This document shows positions 36,812 to 45,752 of a stretch of 64,000 nt of DNA, piece after piece. The stretch lies in contig NZ_MIJY01000023.1 of assembly GCF_001730305.1 (NCBI RefSeq), positions 301,919 through 365,918 of the forward strand, given 5' to 3'. Numbering within the stretch: the first letter of the stretch is position 1; each line of letters begins with the position of its first letter. The notes below the pieces were generated by a model that was not told the DNA's origin, did no database searches, and saw only the letters and a program-made list of their open reading frames with translations. The position numbers and the translations under genes were made by a program. This DNA comes from Enterococcus termitis (GTDB lineage Bacteria > Bacillota > Bacilli > Lactobacillales > Enterococcaceae).

Positions 36812-37324
36812 GTGAAGTTTAAAATTGGTATGCGCACTTTTAAAACAGGGATCAGTGTCTTTTTATGTATTCTTGTGAGTATTTTATTGAAACGTGAGAC
36901 CTACGTTGTCGCGGCGATCACGACGGTGTTTACCTTGAGAGAGGATATGGAAAATACCATTAAATATGGAAAGCATCGGATTATTGGGAATGTGCTGGGG
37001 GCGATCATGTCAGTTGCAGTGATTGCTGTTTTTAATCTGTTAGGACGAACAGAGATTGTCCAGCTGATTTTTATTCCTACGATCATTACGTTGATGATCG
37101 CGTTGTTAGCTTGTTTTGGGTACCATGAGGGAACCGTTGGCGCTTGCGCCACACTGTTGACGATCGTTTTTATGATTCCGTCGGATCAATCTTATGGCTA
37201 TGCGTTTGCACGTGTAGTGGATAGTTTCATCGGCATGGGGATTGCATTGCTCGTGAATTACACGATTCCCTTAAAATTGACGAAAAAGCAAATGCAGGTA
37301 GCAAAAGAAGAAGTGTCTGAATAA
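36812..37324 (+). CDS. Aromatic acid exporter-like (ArAE) membrane protein
   Basis: 170 aa, about five membrane helices, beginning KFKIGMRTFKTGISVFL and ending in a short cytoplasmic tail. This matches the short ArAE_1/FUSC-like proteins of Firmicutes. Two GTG starts are possible (36806 and 36812); the second has AAAGGG at 10 bases. Substrate unknown. Single gene, followed by a short T-rich tail. Confidence 0.72.
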   Translation: MKFKIGMRTFKTGISVFLCILVSILLKRETYVVAAITTVFTLREDMENTIKYGKHRIIGNVLGAIMSVAVIAVFNLLGRTEIVQLIFIPTIITLMIALLACFGYHEGTVGACATLLTIVFMIPSDQSYGYAFARVVDSFIGMGIALLVNYTIPLKLTKKQMQVAKEEVSE

Positions 37325-37436
37325 CAGACGCTTTTTTTGTTTTGTGCAGAGAATGAGTGTGGAATAAAAAATCTATTTTTTTTAATAAAATTAGTTGCTA
37401 TTTTTTGAAAAGTTCGTATACTAAAGAAGGTAAAAT

Positions 37437-37451
37437 TAAACTCCTAGTTTA
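37437..37451. promoter_or_regulatory. Palindrome upstream of the pot operon
   Basis: TAAACT-CCT-AGTTTA, 43 bases before the regulator start. It is a candidate operator for the XRE-cupin regulator. Confidence 0.4.
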
Positions 37452-37493
37452 GTATTAGAAAACTTTTGATAAAATTCAACGTGAGGTGAGCAG

Positions 37494-38036
37494 ATGGAAA
37501 TCGGTGAGAAGCTGCGCAATTTACGCGTACAAAAAAATTTGACCCAAGAAGAACTTGGTGAGCGAACAGACTTGACAAAGGGCTATATTTCACAGTTGGA
37601 ACGAGATTTAAGCTCGCCTTCGATGGAAACCTTTTTCAATATTTTAGAAGTACTGGGTATTACTCCAGAACAATTTTTTAGTGAACGTACATTAGAGCAA
37701 AAAATCGTTTATACAGACGAGGATAGTACGCTTTATTATGATGAAGAAAACGGCTATGAGCTAAAATGGCTGATCCCTGAATCGAATGAAAAGGAAATGG
37801 AACCAGTTGTGCTGACTTTCGATAAAAATGGTGAGTACAAAACATTTGAACCATCGTTATCTGAAACGTTTATTTATGTTATTGACGGTTCTGTTTCGTT
37901 GATTTTAGGAGAGACTGCCTATTCTGCGAAAAAAGGTGAAGCGATGTACTATCAAGCAACAGAACCGCATCAGCTGATCAATCATGCTAAAGGCAAAAGC
38001 CGTGTTCTGATCGTAGCAACAGAATCTTACTTATAA
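37494..38036 (+). CDS. XRE-cupin regulator of the polyamine operon
   Basis: 180 aa. The HTH at residues 5-60 (LRNLRVQKNLTQEELGERT; GYISQLERDLSSPSMETF) is joined to a C-terminal cupin (about 110-178, ETFIYVIDGSVSLILGE; ATEPHQLINHA). This PuuR/PotR type often senses polyamines. It is first in the operon, 18 bases before potA, and probably autoregulates. Confidence 0.9.
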   Translation: MEIGEKLRNLRVQKNLTQEELGERTDLTKGYISQLERDLSSPSMETFFNILEVLGITPEQFFSERTLEQKIVYTDEDSTLYYDEENGYELKWLIPESNEKEMEPVVLTFDKNGEYKTFEPSLSETFIYVIDGSVSLILGETAYSAKKGEAMYYQATEPHQLINHAKGKSRVLIVATESYL

Positions 38037-38054
38037 ATAAGGAGGCAGCAGCGC

Positions 38055-39140
38055 GTGAAAAAAAATATCATTTCATTTGAAAATGTAGTAAAAGAATATG
38101 ACGATGAAAAAGTATTGAAAGAAGTTAGCTTTGACATTGAACAAGGAAAATTTTATACGCTCTTAGGACCTTCTGGTTGTGGGAAAACAACTATATTACG
38201 TATCTTGGCTGGTTTTGCAGATGCGACTGAGGGTGATATTTATTTCGACGGTCAGAGAATCAACGATATTCCAGCAAATAAACGACAAGTCAATACGGTG
38301 TTTCAGGATTATGCCTTGTTTCCTCATATGAATGTTTTTGATAATGTAGCTTTCGGTTTGAAAATCAAGAAACTACCGAAATCAGAGATTGAAAAAAAGG
38401 TCAAAGATGCATTGCGGATGGTTCAATTACCCGGCTATGAAACACGAGAAATCAGTGAAATGTCTGGTGGGCAGCGGCAACGTGTTGCGATTGCTAGAGC
38501 GATTGTTAACGAACCAAAAGTGTTATTGCTAGATGAACCTTTATCGGCATTGGATTTGAAACTGCGGACAGATATGCAGTATGAATTACGTGAACTACAG
38601 CAGCGTTTAGGGATTACGTTTATTTTTGTGACACATGATCAAGAAGAAGCGTTAGCGATGAGTGATGTGATTTTTGTCATGAACAAAGGGCATATCGTTC
38701 AAAGCGGCACGCCTGTTGATATTTACGATGAGCCGATCAATCATTTTGTGGCGGATTTCGTAGGTGAAAGCAATATCGTCAACGGAACAATGATCGAAGA
38801 TAATCTTGTTGAATTTGTCGGCAAGCGTTTTGAATGTGTCGATGGCGGTATGCGTAAAAATGAATCTGTTGAAATCGTATTAAGACCTGAAGATTTGACG
38901 ATCACAAGTGCAGATAAAGGCAAGCTTGTTGTAACTGTGGATACACAACTGTTCCGTGGTGTTCATTATGAAATCATTTGCCACGATGACGATCACAATG
39001 AATGGATGGTTCACTCAACTAGAAAAGCAACTGAGGGCGCTAAGGTCGGCTTGTTTTTTGAACCAGAAGACATTCATGTCATGCGCTTCAATGAATCTGA
39101 AGAAGATTTTGATGCTCGTTTGGAAAGTTACGAAGAATAG
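38055..39140 (+). CDS. potA: Spermidine/putrescine ABC transporter ATPase
   Basis: 361 aa. Walker [15 protein letters not shown] near residue 37, Q-loop [10 protein letters not shown], signature [14 protein letters not shown] near 137, Walker [12 protein letters not shown], and a C-terminal TOBE domain. It energises PotBC. AAGGAGG precedes the GTG start. Confidence 0.94.
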   Translation: MKKNIISFENVVKEYDDEKVLKEVSFDIEQGKFYTLLGPSGCGKTTILRILAGFADATEGDIYFDGQRINDIPANKRQVNTVFQDYALFPHMNVFDNVAFGLKIKKLPKSEIEKKVKDALRMVQLPGYETREISEMSGGQRQRVAIARAIVNEPKVLLLDEPLSALDLKLRTDMQYELRELQQRLGITFIFVTHDQEEALAMSDVIFVMNKGHIVQSGTPVDIYDEPINHFVADFVGESNIVNGTMIEDNLVEFVGKRFECVDGGMRKNESVEIVLRPEDLTITSADKGKLVVTVDTQLFRGVHYEIICHDDDHNEWMVHSTRKATEGAKVGLFFEPEDIHVMRFNESEEDFDARLESYEE

Positions 39141-39151
39141 GGGGAAAATAA

Positions 39152-39961
39152 ATGAAAACTATGCGTCGGATTTATTCGATTCCGTATGCAATGTGGCTGC
39201 TTTTATTTGTTATTACTCCTGTATTAATGATTATTTATCAGTCATTTTTTGATATGAATGGGCAATTTACTTTGGCGAATTATCAAACGTATTTTACTTC
39301 AGGAACGTATTTAAGTATGACGTTGAATTCTGTTTGGTATGCGTTTTTGATTACGTTATTTACATTGTTGATCAGCTACCCAACTGCGTATTTCTTAACG
39401 AAATTAAAGCATAAACAATTATGGTTGATGTTGGTGATTTTGCCGACATGGGTCAATTTATTGCTTAAGGCGTATGCATTTATTGGGATTTTCAGTATTC
39501 ACGGCAACGTCAATCAATTTTTAGGTTTTTTAGGTATTGGTTCTAAGCAGATCCTATTTACAGATTTTAGTTTCCTATTTGTAGCGACCTATATTGAAAT
39601 TCCATTTATGATTTTGCCAATTTTTAATGCGCTTGAAGAAATGAATCCTTCCTTGATCAGTGCAAGCCGTGATTTAGGGGCAAATAGTGTCCAAACCTTT
39701 CAACGAGTTATTTTTCCGTTATCCTTGAATGGGGTGAAAAGTGGCGTTCAGGCTGTATTTATTCCTTCACTTTCATTATTCATGTTGACTCGTTTGATTG
39801 GCGGAAATCGGGTGATTACGCTAGGAACAGCGATCGAAGAGCATTTTATGGTGACGCAAAACTGGGGCATGGGTTCAACGATCGGTGTGATTTTGATCGT
39901 AGCGATGTTTATCGTCATGCTACTGACGGGTGAGAAGAAGAAAAAGGGGCGGGTGAAATGA
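39152..39961 (+). CDS. potB: Spermidine/putrescine ABC transporter permease
   Basis: 269 aa, six helices. The EAA loop SASRDLGANSVQTFQRVIFPLS lies near residue 170 (read in parts). Overlaps potC by 4 bases. Typical PotB length. Confidence 0.92.
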   Translation: MKTMRRIYSIPYAMWLLLFVITPVLMIIYQSFFDMNGQFTLANYQTYFTSGTYLSMTLNSVWYAFLITLFTLLISYPTAYFLTKLKHKQLWLMLVILPTWVNLLLKAYAFIGIFSIHGNVNQFLGFLGIGSKQILFTDFSFLFVATYIEIPFMILPIFNALEEMNPSLISASRDLGANSVQTFQRVIFPLSLNGVKSGVQAVFIPSLSLFMLTRLIGGNRVITLGTAIEEHFMVTQNWGMGSTIGVILIVAMFIVMLLTGEKKKKGRVK

Positions 39962-40794
39962 CAAGAAAAAAATTCAAATGGTCTTATCTGTATTTGATCG
40001 TTGTCTTTGTACTATTGTATGCACCGATTTTTTATTTGGTTTTCTACTCGTTCAACGACACAGATACGATGAATCAATTTACTGGCTTTACCTTAGATAA
40101 TTATGCCGCTGTATTTGAGGATACACGGTTGCTGATTATTGTTTTGAATACATTTTTACTGGCGTTTTTATCTGCGTTATTAGCAACGATCATCGGTACG
40201 TTTGGCGCGATGGGCATTTATTACACGAGACGAAGAAAAACGAGAACGACATTGATGAGTTTTAATAACATTTTATTAGTGTCTCCAGATGTTATTATTG
40301 GTGCTAGCTTTTTGATTTTCTTTACAGCGGTCGGCTTTATCAGCTTAGGCTTCACCAGCGTTTTATTGTCTCACGTTGCCTTTAGTATTCCGATCGTTGT
40401 GTTGATGGTTTTACCGAAGCTGCAGGAAATGAATGATTCGATGGTGGATGCAGCGAGAGATTTGGGTGCCAATAATCTTCAGGTAATCAAAAATATTATT
40501 TTACCATTTTTGGCACCAGGGATCATTGCAGGGTATTTTATGGCCTTCACATATTCTTTAGACGATTTTGCTGTGACCTTTTTCGTGACTGGAAATGGCT
40601 TCTCTACATTGTCAGTTGAGATATACTCTCGGGCTAGACAGGGAATCAGTTTAGAAATCAATGCATTAAGTGCCTTAGTCTTTATTTTTTCAATGATTTT
40701 AGTGATTGGGTATTACTTTATCAGTCAGGATAACATACCGAAACGTGTACGGAAAATGCGTCAGGAACAAAGTGAGGTGGCGAAACTCAAATGA
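39958..40794 (+). CDS. potC: Spermidine/putrescine ABC transporter permease
   Basis: 278 aa, six helices. The EAA loop DAARDLGANNLQVIKNIILP is near residue 164. It overlaps both potB and potD by 4 bases, so the genes are translationally coupled. Confidence 0.92.
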   Translation: MTRKKFKWSYLYLIVVFVLLYAPIFYLVFYSFNDTDTMNQFTGFTLDNYAAVFEDTRLLIIVLNTFLLAFLSALLATIIGTFGAMGIYYTRRRKTRTTLMSFNNILLVSPDVIIGASFLIFFTAVGFISLGFTSVLLSHVAFSIPIVVLMVLPKLQEMNDSMVDAARDLGANNLQVIKNIILPFLAPGIIAGYFMAFTYSLDDFAVTFFVTGNGFSTLSVEIYSRARQGISLEINALSALVFIFSMILVIGYYFISQDNIPKRVRKMRQEQSEVAKLK

Positions 40795-41864
40795 GAAAAC
40801 TTCAATCTTTGTTGATTGGGATCTTAGTGATTATCTTGGTTTTATTTTTCGGAGCACGGCAATTAGAAAAATCCAGTGGCATGGCTGGAGCAGATACGCT
40901 GACCATTTATAATTGGGGCGATTATATCGATCCAGAGCTATTAAGAAAATTCGAAAAAGAGTCAGGCTACAAGGTCAACTATGAGACCTTTGACTCAAAT
41001 GAAGCCATGTTTACGAAAATCCAGCAAGGCGGAACAGCCTATGATATTACGATTCCCTCTGAATATATGATTCAAAAAATGATGAAAGAAAAAATGCTGC
41101 TGCCAATCGATCATTCAAAACTCACAGGACTTGACAATATCGACCCACGCTTTTTAGATCAAGAGTTTGATCCGCAAAATAAGTATTCGATTCCTTATTT
41201 TTGGGGAACTTTGGGGATCATTTACAATGACAAATTTATCAGTGCGGATAAAATCAAGCATTGGGATGATCTGTGGCGTTCAGATTTGAAGGATAATGTT
41301 ATGCTGATCGATGGTGCGCGGGAAGTATTAGGCTTGTCTTTGAATAGTTTAGGTTATTCTTTAAATAGTAAGAACAATCAGGAATTACGTGAAGCAACGG
41401 ATAAATTAAACAAACTAACAACAAATGTCAAAGCAATCGTTGCTGATGAAATCAAAATGTACATGATCAATGAAGAAAGCGCAGTAGCCGTAACGTTTTC
41501 GGGAGAAGCCGCTGAAATGTTAGCTGGTAACGAACACCTTCATTATGTGATTCCATCGGAAGGCTCCAATCTTTGGTTTGACAATATCGTCATTCCTAAA
41601 ACAGCTAAAAATATCAAAGGCTCCTACGAGTTTATCAATTTTATGCTGCGACCAGAAAATGCAGCGCAAAATGCAGAATATATCGGTTACTCCACACCAA
41701 ATAAAGAAGCTGAAAAGCTGTTGCCTAAAGAGATTTCAAGTGATGAACAATTTTATCCTAGTGATGAAGTGATCCAACATTTGGAAGTCTATGAAGATTT
41801 AGGCGCAAAATATTTAGGTATTTATAATGATTTGTTTTTGGAGTTTAAGATGTATCGGAAATAA
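40791..41864 (+). CDS. potD: Spermidine/putrescine-binding protein
   Basis: 357-aa polyamine receptor. LTIYNWGDYIDPELL near residue 37 and YDITIPSEYMIQKM near 83 fit PotD. The N-terminus (residues 5-23) is a hydrophobic signal anchor with no lipobox Cys, so the protein is probably tethered by this helix and not by lipid. Last gene of the pot operon. Confidence 0.92.
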   Translation: MRKLQSLLIGILVIILVLFFGARQLEKSSGMAGADTLTIYNWGDYIDPELLRKFEKESGYKVNYETFDSNEAMFTKIQQGGTAYDITIPSEYMIQKMMKEKMLLPIDHSKLTGLDNIDPRFLDQEFDPQNKYSIPYFWGTLGIIYNDKFISADKIKHWDDLWRSDLKDNVMLIDGAREVLGLSLNSLGYSLNSKNNQELREATDKLNKLTTNVKAIVADEIKMYMINEESAVAVTFSGEAAEMLAGNEHLHYVIPSEGSNLWFDNIVIPKTAKNIKGSYEFINFMLRPENAAQNAEYIGYSTPNKEAEKLLPKEISSDEQFYPSDEVIQHLEVYEDLGAKYLGIYNDLFLEFKMYRK

Positions 41865-41874
41865 CGTGAAAACT

Positions 41875-41938
41875 CAGCTAAAATGGCGTTAAATCAACAA
41901 GAAAATAGAGAAATGAGCCACCATTTTAGCTGTCAGTT
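41875..41938 (+). terminator. Hairpin after potD
   Basis: CAGCTAAAATGG pairs with CCATTTTAGCTG, outer AAAACT/AGTTTT. The T-run is weak, so it may be only partial. Confidence 0.55.
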
Positions 41939-41944
41939 TTCCAA

Positions 41945-42006
41945 TTTTCTACCAAAAGCGACGATTTTGTCGCTTTTTTTGCGTTTTCTACCACAGTTTT
42001 CTACCA
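41945..42006 (+). repeat. Three TTTTCTACCA repeats at the probable left edge of the ICE
   Basis: Exact 10-mers at 41945, 41984 and 41997. Short direct repeats like these are found as arm-type sites of tyrosine integrases beside attachment sites. They lie just after potD and before the first ICE gene, so attL is probably close by. The core sequence cannot be fixed without the other end. Bases 42007-42250 are AT-rich with no gene. Confidence 0.5.
41954..41981 (+). terminator. Strong terminator AAAAGCGAC/GTCGCTTTTTTT
   Basis: A short perfect stem with a 6-base loop and seven T, between the first and second TTTTCTACCA repeats. It could end the pot operon or belong to the incoming element. Confidence 0.8.
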
Positions 42007-42255
42007 GAGAAAAAACGGCTGTAATCATTGATACTACTGCGTTACATGGCTGTTAAGAATTTGCAGCGGAAATATGAGTTTTGAAAATCATTTTGATAAT
42101 AACTGAAATTTGTAGATCAAAAACAAAAAAGGTTTGATTTTAGAAAATAAAAGGTGACAAATTGTTTAGGAACTTTTAGGGCTAAGTATTATTGTTCACT
42201 TTAAAAAAAAAAACGATAAATAATGTTTTTACGTTTAAAATTATCTAATTTTTGG

Positions 42256-42287
42256 AGTGATGAAATCTATTTTGATCACTTTTTTTG
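42256..42287 (+). terminator. Hairpin upstream of the adhesin gene
   Basis: AGTGAT pairs with ATCACT around a 13-base loop, then seven T. It insulates the adhesin promoter from read-through. Confidence 0.6.
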
Positions 42288-42299
42288 TTCGAAAGTTTT

Positions 42300-42329
42300 T
42301 TGATAGACAGTACAGTAATTGAATAGAAT
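42300..42329 (+). promoter_or_regulatory. Probable promoter of the ICE adhesin gene
   Basis: TTGATA (42300-42305), an 18-base spacer, TAGAAT (42324-42329), 29 bases before the ATG. Confidence 0.5.
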
Positions 42330-42357
42330 TAGTTAAAAAGAAATAGGAGGAAAACAA

Positions 42358-44973
42358 ATGAATAAGAAGAAACATCAAGCAATCACGCTGTTGAGTGTAT
42401 TAACAGTGATGATTGCTTTTTTTATTGCCCCAATTATGGCTTTGGCTGCTACAGTCAATTACACAAAAGTTGCTAACTATGTCTCTACTTGGCATATCAA
42501 ATCTCTTGGTGGGCTTCATTGGACAGATGATGGTGTTTATATGATCAAGGCAAATAACGAACCAGCCTTTTGTATCGAACATGGTGTGATGCTAAATGGA
42601 GGTTCTGATTTTACACCGTCTGAGATGACGTCAGCAGAAAGAGAGAAATTATCTTTGATTGCCTATTACGGCTATCAAGTCAATCCAACCGTTGAAAATT
42701 ATGGAATTACTCAAAGTATTATTTGGGAAGAATATGGGGATGAACTTCTATCTACTCAACTACCAAACTATGCGAACCGCAAAAAGGAGATACTCGCCCA
42801 GGTAAGTAGACATCATACGAAGCCGAGCTTTCATAATCAAACGATTGAGCTAAAGGTTGGAGAATCCATTACCTTAACTGATTCTCAGAATGTACTGCCC
42901 AATTACAGTCATTTATTATCTAATACGGCAAACATTAAAGTTGAAAAAAATGGAAACACTCTGAAGTTAACTGCCACCAAGGATTCTAAGGAATCAGGAA
43001 CACTCCAATATGGCATTGTACCAAAAGATCAAGTTGGTCAGAGTTTCGTGTATAAGAAACCTGGTGAACAAACGGTTGCTACATTTAAATTAGCGAATGC
43101 AGGTGAAATGAATTTGAACATTAAAGTTCATTTAAATGGACATGTAAAAATTCAAAAAACTGATGAAGATACAGGCTTACCAATTCCTAATACTAAAATG
43201 AAATTGGAATACAATGGGTTAGAAAAAGAGGTAGTAACAGATAAAAATGGTCAAGCTCTTTTACAAGATGTTTCTGCTGGAACAAAAGTGAAAATCACTG
43301 AAGTTACCGCAAGCGATGGTTTTGTAAATAAAGGTGAAAGTAAAGAAATTATCGTTGAGCCAAATAAAACAATTGAAGTGGTGTTTAATAATAAAGCCCA
43401 ACAAGGGATAGTCAAAATGAAAAAAACAGGACAAAAAGCGAGTTTTGTGACTGTTGAAGAGTCTGAATTTGGTGAGTTGCTTCAGATTCATTTTGACTAT
43501 ATTCCTCTTGCTGATGTAGTTTTTGATATTCAAGCAGTGGAGGATATCAAGGTTGGAAATCATATTCATGCGGAAAAAGGAGAAGTGGTCGCAACCGTAA
43601 GAACAGATGCTCAAGGAGCATTCGTTGATATGCCAAAATTATATTTAGGAAAATATGAGGCAATTGAAAAAGAAGCACCAGATGGATTTCTTTTCGATGA
43701 TACACCAATCCCATTTGAATTTTCCTATGGTGGACAAGAAATTGAATTGGTATCAGAATCAATTGAGGCAAAAAATGAGTTTCAACGGTTAAATTTGATT
43801 ATTCATAAAAATGAGGAGGCCATTTCTGATTGGGAAGGAAATCAACCAGTCATTGAAGAAATACCTGGTGAAGAGAAAACTTTTGGACTATTTACCAATC
43901 AAGAGTTTCTATTAGAAGATGAGACGATTATTCCCACTGATGCATTATTATCATTCGATTCAGTTTTTGAAGGGAAACAACAATTTAGCGATATGCATTT
44001 ACCAGAAGGGCAGTATTATATTCAAGAACTTGTTTCGGGGGAACATCATATCTTAGATGAAAAGAAATATGAGTTTGAGTTCTTAGCTACTGATCATGAA
44101 GCAGAAAAAACAATTCATATTTATTCTTCAGATTCTGATGGAGAAACTGCTATCTTGAATCAGTTGCATTTCAATCAATTTGGACTAAAAAAAGTGAATG
44201 AAGAAGCGACTTTGATAGTTGATGAGGGTTACGAGTTTCAATGGTCAGGAAATGGTGAAGGGGCAGTTTTTACTCTAGAAACAGTTGATAATCAAGTGAT
44301 TCAAACAATTGAGACTGGTGAGGATTCCATTGCTCTCTTTGAAAATATTCCGGTTGGAACATTTTACTTGAAAGAAACACAGCCATCTTCCGAAAAATAT
44401 GTATTATCTACAGAAACGTTTACAATTATTTCTACCAAAGAAGGAATTCAAATTTTCTCAGAAAACGGTGATTTATTAGGATCTTCTATAGTAGAGGATA
44501 ATGAGGATGAAGTAACTGTAGATGATTTAGTCGTTTTATTTGAAGTAAAAAATCATTTGATTAAGGGAACTGCTGAGTTGACTAAAAAAGATGCAACGAC
44601 AAAAGGAACTCTATCAAATACTGGTATTCGTCTGTTAGATAAGAATAAGAAGATTGTCTATGAAGGAAAAACAAATAAAAATGGGAGTATTCAATTTAGT
44701 CAGCTTCCTGCTGGTGAGTACTATTTCCAAGAATTTTCAGCTCCTGAAGGCTTTCAGCTAGATCCAGAATTAATTGCATTTGAAATTACGAAAGATGGTG
44801 AGATTGTGAAAAAAGAGATGACAAATCAACCTATTCCCAAAGAAAAGAGTAGTTTGCCGCAAACTGGCGAGACAAATCGAAAAATTGGTGTTGTTCTAGG
44901 TAGTTTATGCATTATTAGTGCCGCAAGTTATTTTGTTTACCGAAAGTTAAAAGAAACTAAGAAACGAAGCTAA
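42358..44973 (+). CDS. Thioester-domain LPQTG surface adhesin with SpaA/Cna-B repeats
   Basis: 871-aa cell-wall protein. A signal peptide (residues 1-31) is followed by a thioester-domain pattern: Cys72 in PAFCIEHG and Gln119 in YGITQSIIWEE, the pair that forms an internal thioester able to bind host or other surfaces covalently. Four or more Cna-B/SpaA-like domains follow, with Lys near the starts and E-rich ends (for example HVKIQKTDEDTGLPIPNTKM, about 260-350, and GTAELTKKDATTKGTL, about 740-830). LPQTG near residue 833, a hydrophobic helix and a basic tail make the sorting signal. GGAGG precedes the ATG. It is the first ICE gene and may help mating contact or host binding. Confidence 0.9.
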   Translation: MNKKKHQAITLLSVLTVMIAFFIAPIMALAATVNYTKVANYVSTWHIKSLGGLHWTDDGVYMIKANNEPAFCIEHGVMLNGGSDFTPSEMTSAEREKLSLIAYYGYQVNPTVENYGITQSIIWEEYGDELLSTQLPNYANRKKEILAQVSRHHTKPSFHNQTIELKVGESITLTDSQNVLPNYSHLLSNTANIKVEKNGNTLKLTATKDSKESGTLQYGIVPKDQVGQSFVYKKPGEQTVATFKLANAGEMNLNIKVHLNGHVKIQKTDEDTGLPIPNTKMKLEYNGLEKEVVTDKNGQALLQDVSAGTKVKITEVTASDGFVNKGESKEIIVEPNKTIEVVFNNKAQQGIVKMKKTGQKASFVTVEESEFGELLQIHFDYIPLADVVFDIQAVEDIKVGNHIHAEKGEVVATVRTDAQGAFVDMPKLYLGKYEAIEKEAPDGFLFDDTPIPFEFSYGGQEIELVSESIEAKNEFQRLNLIIHKNEEAISDWEGNQPVIEEIPGEEKTFGLFTNQEFLLEDETIIPTDALLSFDSVFEGKQQFSDMHLPEGQYYIQELVSGEHHILDEKKYEFEFLATDHEAEKTIHIYSSDSDGETAILNQLHFNQFGLKKVNEEATLIVDEGYEFQWSGNGEGAVFTLETVDNQVIQTIETGEDSIALFENIPVGTFYLKETQPSSEKYVLSTETFTIISTKEGIQIFSENGDLLGSSIVEDNEDEVTVDDLVVLFEVKNHLIKGTAELTKKDATTKGTLSNTGIRLLDKNKKIVYEGKTNKNGSIQFSQLPAGEYYFQEFSAPEGFQLDPELIAFEITKDGEIVKKEMTNQPIPKEKSSLPQTGETNRKIGVVLGSLCIISAASYFVYRKLKETKKRS

Positions 44974-44999
44974 AATTTATAAAGAAAGAAGGAATTGAA

Positions 45000-45320
45000 A
45001 TGTCGAATCGTGTCACCAGCATTATCTTAAAAGAAAAACAATTAGGGGAAACTATTAAAGCAACTGTAAAGGAAGAGCGTGAGATTTATGTAGAGGGAAA
45101 ACGTGTTCCTTGTCGCATATTTATTGCTTCTTCTGCGCTTCATCCTGATTTTGAAATCATTGTTCCAAACCTAAGGAATTCGCTTCGTTTTGAGGGGCGA
45201 AAAGAGATTGAATTGAAAGAAGTCAAACTGGTTCCTAGTGCAAAAAGAAACAACATTGGAACTGCCAGTCGCTCATTAGAATTACAAGTCTTAGCAAAAT
45301 CATTAGTAGTAATAGATTAG
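45000..45320 (+). CDS. YdcP family (DUF961) conjugation protein
   Basis: 106-aa small soluble beta-rich protein like Tn916 Orf23 and ICEBs1 YdcP. Position ahead of the coupling protein is as in those elements. AAGGAA precedes the ATG. The role in the transfer complex is unclear, though members are needed for efficient transfer or replication of some ICEs. Confidence 0.82.
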   Translation: MSNRVTSIILKEKQLGETIKATVKEEREIYVEGKRVPCRIFIASSALHPDFEIIVPNLRNSLRFEGRKEIELKEVKLVPSAKRNNIGTASRSLELQVLAKSLVVID

Positions 45321-45331
45321 GAGGAAGAAAC

Positions 45332-45733
45332 ATGAGTTTAAAATTTGAAGACAATTTAGTAAGAGATTTTGATGTGCAACAAACTTTCGGGAAATTAAAC
45401 TATTTAAGTAACCAAACAATTTATGAAAATGATAGTGAAGGTAGGCGTACAGAATTGGTACGAGAACAGCGAATCACTGTGTATTCAGAAGCTAAAGAGG
45501 ATCAAATTGATATTACTTTACCTGCAGAAACTTCTATAACAGAGCTTCACTATGATGATGAGATCGAATTGACAGGAGAAGTAACTGCTCTTGCTTGGTT
45601 GTCTTCCTATACTGGCTATAATGATTCTATTCAGTCAGAACAGGCTTTTAAGATTCGTGCTGATGGTGTCAAAAAGAAGACTGTCTCTATTCCAAATAAA
45701 AACTTGAAGGAAAAGCAGCATAGAACTAATTAA
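45332..45733 (+). CDS. YdcP family (DUF961) conjugation protein, second copy
   Basis: 133-aa Orf22-like protein, partner of the preceding gene (11-base gap). GGAGGAAG precedes the ATG. The two DUF961 proteins in tandem are a hallmark of Tn916-like ICEs. No catalytic motif is seen. Confidence 0.82.
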   Translation: MSLKFEDNLVRDFDVQQTFGKLNYLSNQTIYENDSEGRRTELVREQRITVYSEAKEDQIDITLPAETSITELHYDDEIELTGEVTALAWLSSYTGYNDSIQSEQAFKIRADGVKKKTVSIPNKNLKEKQHRTN

Positions 45734-45752
45734 CCGATGAAAGGAAATGAGT

